From Ambrosia x helenae (Eukaryota; Streptophyta; Magnoliopsida; Asterales; Asteraceae), in NCBI GenBank assembly GCA_030844895.1, contig CM061223.1, forward strand, positions 13,651,994 to 13,715,993: 64,000 nt of DNA, given 5' to 3'. A model generated the notes under the pieces. It had not been told where the DNA came from. It saw nothing but the letters and a program-made list of their open reading frames with translations, and ran no database searches. Numbering within the stretch: position 1 is the stretch's first letter; each line of letters opens with the position of its first letter. A program made the position numbers and the translations under genes. Shown piece after piece: positions 22,709 to 31,888 of the stretch.

Positions 22709-25340
22709 TGTCACACCATCAAAATCCACTTGCGGTGTTTTACCGCGAGGCGCATGACAAACCAGGATCCAAACCAACGATCACATTAAACAAGTCTAAA
22801 ATGAACATAATGCAATTTCAAAACAATGTTTAAAATTCCCGTTTACAGCGGAAGCTTATTCAAAACAATATTCAATAGTAAACCAATGTTCAACGTTTGT
22901 AAAACCATGCAATCCTAACTAGACGCCGTGCAGACGCGTGCGCCCTAGTCCAGTCGTCCTACCTTAGCGACCTGAGAAAACATGTAAGAGAATACGTCAG
23001 CACAAAAATGCTGGTGAGTTTACAGGTTTTGTAATCCAAGTACCAAGTCAACCTGTCCATACTATAACAAATCGAAAACCAGTGTACGCTAGCTAGGCGT
23101 ATGTTTTGTTACTACCACGATTGGAAAACCATTACTAACTCGTAAACCAAATGTGTGCCCGATGTAGTAAACCTGTTGTTCCTGTTTGAGACAATATGCA
23201 CCCGCCGACCCTTCAAGTCGACGAGCGGGGTTGGTCACTCCCAATAGCGCTATTCACATTTCCCCGTTGTGCAAACCCGCACATTCATGGTTCCCCCCGG
23301 GACTTCCAAAGATCGTGTAGTACACAATAGAAACCCGTAGTATGACAGTAGTTACCAAATAATCGTTTTAACACATGTTTTCTCCCCCGAAAATATGAAA
23401 CCAGTTTAAAAGAGGGGCCGTAAACTCACCTTAAGTTGCGTTACTTCGTAATACGAATAACTCAGCAGCTATGCTAGTCCCGTAAAGCGGCGACCTAACA
23501 TATGACAGTTACAAGTACTTAGACTAATAACCCGCAGGTTAGTTAGTCCCTAGATGTCCAGACCATCACCAAGTTCGTTTGAAAACACCGTGACTGTTTA
23601 ACTGACCCAAAGTACAAGACTCGACATCCCATTGGTGACCCGAGACTCCCCGTGTTATGTTTACGCTCTCAAACATACAATCATGCAATCACACTTAACA
23701 TACGTTAACGCACAACAAGTTATAGCACATAGCTCACGTATCACATAATTACATCCAAGTTATTAGATATGTTACGGGGTTCCTAGCATGTTCCTACAGG
23801 TCAAATCGGGTCTCGGAATGCTAATTTACACTTACAGCAGCAGTACACGCGATTAGGAAAAGTCAACTAGCATTTAGGAAGGCTAATCGCCTCTATTATA
23901 GGCGATTAGGGCTATACCACATGTAATTACTAGCATTTAGGGCTATACCACATGTAATTACTAGCATTTGGGGCTATACCACATGTAATTACTAGCATTT
24001 GGGGCTATACCACATGTATCTACTAGCAATTAGCTCATAAGACATGTATCTACTAGCAATTAGCCCCTACTCGCATGAAACATAGGCGATTAGCCTCCTA
24101 ATCGCCCCTAACATAGGCGATTAGGGTTGCTAATCGCCAGTAACCCAGCTGTTCCGGTTTTTCGCGCGTTTAACGCTCCAAATCAGATCCAGAACGTGTG
24201 TAACCATCCAATATCATCCCAACAACTATTCTAAACATGTTTAAACTAAAATCCTTCGTTTTGCCTCGTATTATCAACCCTGCATTGCAACCACGTAATC
24301 CAAACACAATTCACATAGCATGCAACATCACATTAACATGCATAACTATACCCTAATAATCAATTACTCAGATTTTATTATCATGACATCAATATTATTC
24401 TGAAACTAACCTAATAACATGTTAATCACTCATCTTGAATCATAAAAACCCTAGATATTAATCATAAACACACATAACACATGTATGATTGTTAGAATCC
24501 GATTAACAACACTTAGTAACGATTTTCAGAAAGCTTTTTCGTTTTAGAACAGGTCTGGACCATTAAGGATTGAGTAAAAACGTTTATAAAGATTGCATGG
24601 ATGGAAACCAAACCTTAGATTTGTGAAAGGATATGAATTAAGCTTGAAACCTTGTGTTTTGATCAAAAATCGCGTTCCAGAGGTTGTGTGTGTGTTGGGG
24701 CGGGTTATGGGACGACTAGGGTTTGTATTATGAAGTTTAGGAGGTCAAGTATGGTATTTATAGTCGTTTTTAGTCGTCCAGCCCGTAACTAGTGATTGTG
24801 CAGCATTTACACGCGATTAGGGATCCTAATCGCATGTAACTTCATGCATTTGGGGCCTAATCGCATGAAACTTCATGCATTTGGCCCCTACTCGCCTATA
24901 AGATTGCCCACTCGCCCCTCCTATAGGCGATTGGGCTTCCCTAATCGCCTATAGGGGCTGGTTCCGTGTGTTTTTCGCGTTAAACCCCGTTTTAACATAT
25001 GTTAACACATATTCACATACCGACAAGTCACATAATGATTGTAAACACATAACACTTGTAAATACACATATTCACACTCGTTCACCAATTCCCGGGACTC
25101 GAGACTTGTATGTTCCGTATGACCTGACGATCCTACATATCGTCACCATTTGTACACTTGGTTAAGGACTGACATCTAACGAACCTCTAGACCAACATCC
25201 AATGATCTTCTAGACTAAACCGATAGTTCCCGAACCATAACACGACTTAACTAACCCAGTTAAGTATAATATACGCGTGACTCGCTATGGTAGACTTTCA
25301 TCTAGACAACGTTGTTAACCAGAATTTGCCGGGTGTCACA
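22709..25340 (-). repeat. Tekay-type element 5' LTR
   Basis: 2632 bp, TGTCACACC to GGTGTCACA. This LTR drives the gag-pol transcript. It carries the 31-bp tandem repeat (23908-24063) and the TATAAATA box (24755-24762). Confidence 0.92.
24755..24762 (-). promoter_or_regulatory. TATA box of Tekay-type 5' LTR
   Basis: TATAAATA on the minus strand, conserved in both LTRs, followed by an A/C-rich leader. Inferred core promoter of the element. Confidence 0.6.
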
Positions 25341-25633
25341 TCCGCTGCTGCAGGTCCCGGCGAAGCCCACTACAACCCATTTGAAATGTCATCATCCACT
25401 TCAGATACACTTCGCGGTATTTCTGATCCGCTCCGTCTTCACGATTCATGTTGTAACCTCTTGTCTTCGTTTCTTACATTTAAACCATGATGCCAATTAT
25501 TGAATACAGCTTAGTATAAAAGTTGATCTGTCCTCACCGTTTATGAGCATCCATTCAATTAAATAATAGATTTTGAACAAATTCAAAAGTTAATGTATTT
25601 TATCCTACATATTTCATTCTTTCACTATACTAT
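25341..25633. other. Unassigned single-copy-looking stretch
   Basis: 25341-25500 has more balanced composition than its surroundings and short plus-strand frames, but no motif I recognise. The rest is AT-rich. It might be the original locus interrupted by the retroelements. Confidence 0.35.

Positions 25634-25694
<61 letters not shown>
25634..25694. repeat. (TC)n-(TA)n microsatellite
   Basis: About 27 bp of TC/CT repeats run directly into about 34 bp of TA. The TA part is the left flank of the next element. Confidence 0.95.
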
Positions 25695-25696
<2 letters not shown>

Positions 25697-26496
25697 GAAG
25701 GTTCAATTGAGAACTCATAGTTAGGGAGAGAACTCGAGAACTCCTACTTAAATTAAAAAAAAAATCATAACTCAAAATTTAAGTCAAAAACCAAAAATCT
25801 GGTTCGGAGCTTCTCTTTCCCACGTCATCCCGGTTCAGAAAAAAATAAAAAAAATAAAAAAAATAAAAAAAATAAAAAAAATAAAAAATAGGCGACTTCT
25901 AATGCACCTGTGTAGTAAATGTCTGGTTAGCTTTAGGGTTTAGTTTTTGGGTTTAGTTTAGCTTTTAGGGTTAGTTTTTTTTTAGTTTAGTTTGTAAGGT
26001 TTAGGTTTTTGGGGGTGGGGTGGGGGTGGGTAGGGTGGGTTTAGGTTTTGGGTAGGGGTTAGGTTTTTTGGTGGGGGTTAGGTTTTTGGTTGTGACGGGT
26101 GGGGCTTAGGTTTTTGGTAGGCGGTGGGTGGGGTGGGTTTAGGTTTTTGGGTGGGGGGTGGATGGGTGGTTTAGGTTTTTGGGTAAGCGATTTAGGTTTT
26201 TTAGTGAGGGTGGGGGTGGGTGGGGTGGAATTAGGTTTTTGGGTGGGGGTAAGTTGGGGGTAGGTGGTTTAGGCTTTTGGGTTATACTACACATGTGCAG
26301 TAGCGTTTTTTAGGTGTGTTTTTTTTATTTTTTTTATTTTTTTTCCGAACGGGTATGACATGGGAAAGAGAAGCTCCGAACTAGTTTTCTATTTTTTTAC
26401 TTAAATTTTGAGTTATGATTTTTTTATTATATTTTTTTGTATTTAATTAGGAGTTCTCGAGTTCTCTCAATAAAATGAGTTCTCTATTGAACCATC

Positions 26497-26499
<3 letters not shown>
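25695..26499. mobile_element. Inverted-repeat element inserted in (TA)n tracts
   Basis: The left end GGGAAGGTTCAATTGAGAAC and right end ...ATTGAACCATCCC begin imperfect inverted repeats of over 200 bp (shared blocks include GAGAACTCGAGAACTCCTA and GTTCGGAGCTTCTCTTTCCCA). The element sits between two (TA)n tracts (25661-25694 and 26501-26533). It resembles the 'Micron' type of plant MITE known to target TA microsatellites. The core is G/T-rich. No coding capacity. Confidence 0.7.
25925..26285. repeat. G/T-rich core with GGTTTTTGGGTGGGG-type words
   Basis: Irregular repetition of TTTAGG, TTTTGGG and GGGTGGG on one strand for about 360 bp. Many runs of three or more G within short distances give potential for G-quadruplexes. 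Confidence 0.7.
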
Positions 26500-26533
<34 letters not shown>

Positions 26534-26534
<1 letters not shown>

Positions 26535-27293
26535 TAGATTATACCCCGGGACCGTCCCGGGGTTGAGAAATCTAATATGACATATTAATTTTATATATGA
26601 AATAGAATGCTTCGCTTTAGCTTCGAGTAGCACCTAACCTAAAACAATTAAAAATGTATCTCTAATGTTAACGCCTAACCTTAAACTATAACTCTAATAT
26701 TAATAATAATATCTGACCTAAAACAATGTATAACTCCAATGCTAACGCATGTTGAAAATAGAATTCATATTTACTTATTTGAACATAATTAGTGACTTGC
26801 CTATACAATGTATAACCTTAAACAATGTATAACTCTAATATTAATAATAATATATGGCCTAAAACAATGTATAACTCCAATGCTAGCGCATGTTGAAAAT
26901 AAAATTCATATTTATTTATTTGAACATAGTTAGAGACTTACCTATACATGGTTAATGATTTACCTGAACACTTTGTGTTTTTTTTTTCTGTATGAACAAA
27001 ACCCCACAAAAAATAGTCGTTTTTTTCTCCGTTTTTTTATATATCACTATGGTACTCGTTAGAAAGATAATAAAACGCTCGTTAATTTGGTGTAATTTTT
27101 TTCTTTAAAAAATCTCGTATATAAAAGATATTAACGTTTAAAAATTATGGGAGGAAACATAATAGAGAAAAATCCAATTTTATTTTTAATTTTTTTTCCT
27201 AAAATATCTCAATGTCACATGGGATGACACATGACATACTCAAGAAGGAGAATGCCTCTTTGAGTGCCATGTTATTAAAATGGCTTTGGTTTA

Positions 27294-27325
<32 letters not shown>

Positions 27326-27333
27326 CTATATGA
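26534..27333 (-). mobile_element. Non-autonomous Helitron (H1)
   Basis: Read on the minus strand, its 3' end is a hairpin (CCCCGGGACCGTCCCGGGG at 26544-26562) followed by a few bases and CTAG, with host T next: the Helitron terminus. It shares an internal box (about 26995-27150, containing CCCCACAAAAAATAGTCG) with H3 and H4. The 5' end is placed at the TC of the (TA)-rich stretch near 27333 and is less certain. Confidence 0.65.
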
Positions 27334-27510
27334 TTCTTAATTCAGTATTAACATGTTCATGTTTTCCTTAATAATCATAATATGTAATAATTTTGATTTT
27401 AGTTCTGTCATATTTATATTCAAAGATGCATTTTATTTTCTTATTAAAAAAATAGATTTCAAGATATGACATGAAGTCATAATTTACGTAATTTATTAAT
27501 ATCAATCATA
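27334..27510. other. AT-rich spacer between Helitrons
   Basis: No features seen. Confidence 0.4.
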
Positions 27511-27896
27511 CTAGCTGATTACCCCAGAAGGGTCTCGGGGTTGAAAAATCTAATTTTACGTGATTACCTATTGCAAATGGCTCAAGTTAACTAACCATAA
27601 AATCTCTCAATCATTGCATGTTCATAGCATTCTAATCAGTAATAACTCATATTCCCTAATCTAAAACCTAATCAGTAATCATCTAAAGAATCACTTATGT
27701 AAGCTGCAACTATTAAAAAACTCATCACATCTCTCTAATTTCTCACATTCTAATGGCTCTTATAATTCCTAACCTAATCAACTAAACAAACACTTAAGTT
27801 GGAAGTTGTAATCGTTGCATCTCATTATGCCACGTGGCATAATTAAGAGATGGTTGAGGCCACCAGTGAATGCCACGTCAGCAACTATCAATTCTT
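27511..27896 (-). mobile_element. Truncated Helitron (H2)
   Basis: The minus-strand 3' end has CTAG (27511-27514) and an imperfect CCCC...GGGG hairpin. On the other side it stops after the family's GCCACGTCAGCAA...TTCTTT block without the usual TA-rich 5' tip. The conserved internal box is missing. Confidence 0.6.
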
Positions 27897-28386
27897 TCCG
27901 GGAGCGTCCCGGGTTGAAAAATATAACCATTCTAATAATACTAATACTAATAGTAATAATTATTACTCTTGTAAATAAATAAATAAATAAATAAATAACC
28001 TTGCTATAAGGTGACACCATGAACGAAACCCCACAAAAAATAGTCGTTTTTTCTCCGTTTTTTTATATAGGACTATGGTACTTGTTGGAAAGATAATAAA
28101 ACGCTCGTTAATTTGGTGTAATTTTTTTCTTTAAAAAATCTCGTATATAAAAGATATAAACGTTTAAAAATTATGGGAGGAAACATGAGAGAGAAAATTT
28201 TAAATTCTTTTTTTTCTAAAATAACTCAATTTAATTTAGGGTTTTATGTTTATCTTTTTTTTAATTAAAAAAGGAAATAGTTAACACTAAAATCTTTCAA
28301 TTATGATGCCACGTGACACTCTCAAGGGGAGGTTGAGGCCTCCATTGCACGTCACGTCAGCATATACGTTTTCTTTTATATATATA
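27897..28386 (-). mobile_element. Truncated Helitron (H3)
   Basis: Starts directly with a CCGGGAGCGTCCCGGG hairpin lacking the CTAG tip, so H2 and H3 are fused by loss of the junction. Contains the CCCCACAAAAAATAGTCG box (about 28027) and ends in GTCACGTCAGC...TATATATA next to H4. Confidence 0.6.
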
Positions 28387-29385
28387 CTAGCTGATTACCC
28401 CGGAAAGGTTCCGGGGTTGAAAAATTTAATATGATTTAATAAAAGATGATAAAAGAAGGAAACTCAAATCACGAAAAACGTAAATAACTTAAACATAAGC
28501 AATCTTAGTTAAAAAAAACATTTATTTAAAAAGTTAAAAAAAATAAAAAGAATAAATCATATTAAACATAATACAGTATTAAAAGGATAACATTCAACAT
28601 ATAATCATCTTCACGTAATTTAAAATAAGTTACAATTTGACTTTGACTTATATAGATATAGAATTCGTGATAGGGGTTGAAAAGTATAACCATTCTAATA
28701 ATATTAATACTAATACTAATAATTATTACTCTTCTAATTAAATAAATAAAAAAAACTTTGTTATAAGGTGACACCATGTGTTGCAGTGTTGCGCGATTCT
28801 TTCTCCTAGCTTCTCTTGATGAAGTATACTTATCCATCTTTAGAAGAGTAAAATTCCAATGATAGCATGGTGATTGGCTGAATTTCAACATCGTAGATAA
28901 GAACCCGGTTTAAAAGAAAAAAAACATGATTAATGAATAACCTGAACACTTTGTATTTTTTTTTTCTGTATGAACATAATCCCACAAAAAATAGTCGTTT
29001 TTTCTCCGTTTTTTATATAGCACTATGGTACTCGTTGGAAAGATAATAAAACGCTCGTTAATTTTGTGTAATTTTTTTATTTAAAAAATCTCGAATATAA
29101 AAGATATTAACGTTTAAAAATTATGGGAGGAACATAAGAGAGAAAAAAATAAATTTGTTTTTAAATTCTTTTTTTCCTAAAATAACTCAATTTAATTTTA
29201 GTAATTGAGAATTAAGAAATAGAGAGATAAATTTAGGGTTTTATTTTTATCTTTTTTTTTTAATTAAAAAAAGAAATAATTCAAAAACACTAAAATCTTT
29301 CATTTATGATGCCACGTGGCAGTTTCATGTAGAGGTTGAAGGCACCATTGCACGCCACGTCAGCAATGTTCAATTCTTTTATATA

Positions 29386-29431
<46 letters not shown>
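28387..29431 (-). mobile_element. Non-autonomous Helitron (H4)
   Basis: Minus-strand 3' end: hairpin CCCCGGAAAGGTTCCGGGG (28398-28416), then CTAG (28387-28390). 5' end: TCTATATATA at 29431. Host bases are A on the left and T on the right, as expected for Helitron insertion between A and T. It has the shared internal box near 28980-29130 and no helicase gene. Confidence 0.75.
29390..29429. repeat. (TA)n at Helitron 5' end
   Basis: TA dinucleotide run of about 40 bp at the end of H4. Confidence 0.9.
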
Positions 29432-30455
29432 TGGGTTTCCTTCAAACCCATTTTGAGATACCAAACAATTTTGACTTAATGGACTTTTGTTAAAATAATA
29501 TGAAAGAAATAAAAATTGTGATATTAATCGTAAATGATTTCTATTATAGATATGTATGGTTATATTATGTTATATAAAATTTTTGAGCGTCATGGTGTTA
29601 ATCAAATATATATATACTCCAATAAAAAGAAGTTAATGTATATTATACAACTATGACCTATTTAATCAATTAAGTCAATAGGCAAGATCACTGTCATCGG
29701 AAAACCAATAATATTAAGAATCATATAACTGAATTATTACTCATAAATCATAAATGAAAATGTAGGTTTGAGCATAATTCATTAATTCACGTTAAATTCT
29801 AGCAAGTTCATCGCAAACAAGGCGAATTCATACTTGTCCCCCTTTTATTCTTTATTCTTTGGGGCTCAACATGTATCACTATCAAAACTTAAACGATTTT
29901 ATACTCTTAAACTATCATGCTCAATCTATTAAACATACTTATGCTAGTTGCCATGCTTACGATTCTTGATACTTAAACATAATTCATTAACTATTATTAG
30001 CCCACTTAACATGTATAGCGCTATAGGAGTAGCACCCCGCCCCCTTTATGGGTCATTGTTAAGAATCAAACGGACCTAGCATGAATATGTTAGGTATATG
30101 CAGTGGACTCGTAGGTTTGAGTTATGTTCTTGTATGGTATGTATGTGCAATGCAAGCTATAGTATGAGATTCGAGTAAATCATTCTAATTACTACGTATG
30201 TAAACCAAACCTAGTATGCTCACCAATGCTTTATGTAACATCGCAAATTTCCCCTAATTTTTTTTGATAAAAAGAATGTATTGTTTTAAACAATATATGT
30301 TTTAAATACCTTAAACTAATAATTATTTGTATCTCGACACTTTTGTACGTTTTAAAAATATTTCGAGTCACTTTCGGGCTTATATAATCATATTATGAAT
30401 TTAGAATAATATAGTTTTAGGGAAATAATTGCCAAAAAAAGATTTGTGTGGACCG

Positions 30456-30510
30456 GGACTCGAACCCGCGTCCACAGCCAACCAACACACAGTGACAACC
30501 AACTGAGCCA
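30456..30510 (-). other. tRNA-like Pol III A and B boxes inside solo LTR
   Basis: On the minus strand TGGCTCAGTTGG (A box, 30499-30510) is followed 32 nt later by GGTTCGAGTCC (B box, 30456-30466). Both fit the tRNA consensus, with tRNA-like spacing. The T-arm-like stem extends through TGTGGAC/GTCCACA. The acceptor and D stems are poor, so it is tRNA-derived rather than a tRNA gene. Confidence 0.6.
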
Positions 30511-30680
30511 ACTATCATCTTGTGTAGTATTTCAGAAGAAAATAAACTTAACACATTCCTTAAATTGATTAGTCAAAGTCTTAGTCAAACAGTCAAAGTC
30601 TTAGTCAAATAGTCAATTCATCATAAAACCTTACTTTATGGTGTTGACCAATTTTAATGGCTAATTGACTCCAAAACTAG

Positions 30681-30688
30681 TATAAAAA
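30681..30688 (+). promoter_or_regulatory. TATA box of solo LTR
   Basis: TATAAAAA followed by a pyrimidine-rich leader; a candidate splice donor lies about 260 bp downstream. Confidence 0.5.
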
Positions 30689-30945
30689 CCCACCTATGAC
30701 CCATTATACTTTGCACCTCTAAATCGATTGTTTCAATCCGATTAAACTTTCCCTCATACCTTTCTTCTATAGTCTATTACTTCTACAATTGAAGCTTTGA
30801 TTATAAGCTCTTGTAATTGGCGAATTGGAAGCTTGATATTCTTTCTTTTTCGTTTTCTTCAATTTGGACTAGCTACGTTGTTGAGTCTTTGGGATTCGCC
30901 TCGCATACATTCACAACACTTAGAGGATAATTCACCTTAGCCAAT

Positions 30946-31415
30946 GTGAGTTTACATAGCCCCTTTTTCTGTTTTACATTTTGGGGTGAAACATGTTTAA
31001 ACATTTTATACACTATCATTTACTTATTCTTACATTGTTGAAACTTGTGATTCAATTACACTATCATTTACTCATTCTATCATTTGACTGTAACAAAAAG
31101 ACACAGTACAATCATTAACATTGATCAAGCCGCCTGTTTAGATTATAGCGCTATAGGTCTGACAAACCCATCCCCCCGCATAAATTCAGGGATAATCGAT
31201 AACAGTAACAACATTTAACTAACTTGCGAGTTAGTCATCAGTCGACACAAGGTTTGGTTGTACAAAGACGCATTGTTACATGTCGGACTCATACTCTATC
31301 ATCATACAACTGTGATTGTTGTACAAACTATTATTATCTATCATATTCCAAAAACCTATGTAATTCTCACCAACTTTTGTTGACCCAAAATATTTTCAAA
31401 CTTAACATGTTTCAG
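30946..31415 (+). other. Candidate intron within LTR
   Basis: Donor GTGAGTTTACAT and acceptor AACATGTTTCAG with a CTCACCAAC branch-like region upstream. The LARD-2 LTR has the same arrangement in its own sense (donor GTGAGTATATC, acceptor ACATGTTTCAG, 57751 to 57313). Conservation of both edges between diverged LTRs is the main evidence. Confidence 0.5.
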
Positions 31416-31888
31416 GTTATATGTTGAAGATGTGTAGCTAGTATTTGTCATTTTGAGATGTACAAATTCTTAGAACAATTGTATGTAATTTATTTAAATC
31501 ATTTAATGAAATTTATTATTCACCATGAGCTACTGAACAATCATCAATACGTGACATCCCGATGTTTCCGCCATCGGTTGGGGTGTTACACTTTACGTGT
31601 TGACGGATATTTTATACATGTTGCAGGAAATGTTTGATGCAGGATATTCAAGAAATCTACTTAGGATTGGACTAGAAACTCACGCTAGTTTAAGTTCTAT
31701 ATTTTGATGTCGTATTTCTCTTTTCATGAAAACAATTTGTATTCTGTTATCTTTTTAGACGATGATTATGCTATGAATGAAATTTTATCTTTAAATCATA
31801 TTGTCACGAATTCTAGTGTCATGAAGTCTTTGAACAATCTATTACAAGTCGCGCCTCGATGTATTCCGCCATCGGTTGGGGTGTGACA

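Larger units (their letters stand above)
14696..25340 (-). mobile_element. Tekay-type Ty3/Gypsy retrotransposon
   Basis: LTRs at 14696-17371 and 22709-25340 (TGTCACACC to GGTGTCACA) enclose a minus-strand gag-pol with a C-terminal chromodomain. LTR length (about 2.65 kb), domain order protease-RT-RNase H-integrase and the chromodomain identify a chromovirus of the Tekay/Del type. The LTRs differ by several indels (9, 14 and 22 bp visible near 15170, 15760 and 15890) but few substitutions. The PBS in this unit has one change (GCTTTGATACCA, 22694-22705). The coding region is open throughout, so the element could still supply proteins. Confidence 0.93.
30234..31590 (+). mobile_element. Solo LTR of a LARD-2-related family
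   Basis: Starts TGTAACATCG and ends GGGGTGTTACA, 1357 bp, with perfect 5-bp TSD CTTTA at 30229-30233 and 31591-31595. There is no internal region, so the original element was removed by LTR-LTR recombination. The end matches the LARD-2 LTR end (CCATCGGTTGGGGTGT). It holds a TATAAAAA box (30681-30688), a candidate intron (30946-31415) and a tRNA-like segment (30456-30510). Confidence 0.9.
29432..31888 (+). mobile_element. Old LARD-2-family 5' LTR, split by a solo LTR
   Basis: 31596-31888 ends CCATCGGTTGGGGTGTGACA, the LARD-2 LTR end, and is followed by a PBS. Its upstream part continues on the other side of the solo LTR (about 29800-30233), which matches 36590-36970 in inverse. The LTR start is not visible; it may have been lost at the Helitron cluster. 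29432-29800 is AT-rich and cannot be assigned firmly. Confidence 0.65.

Noticed and set aside
30456..30510. A genuine tRNA gene
   Set aside because: A and B boxes are good but the acceptor and D stems do not pair; only tRNA-like.
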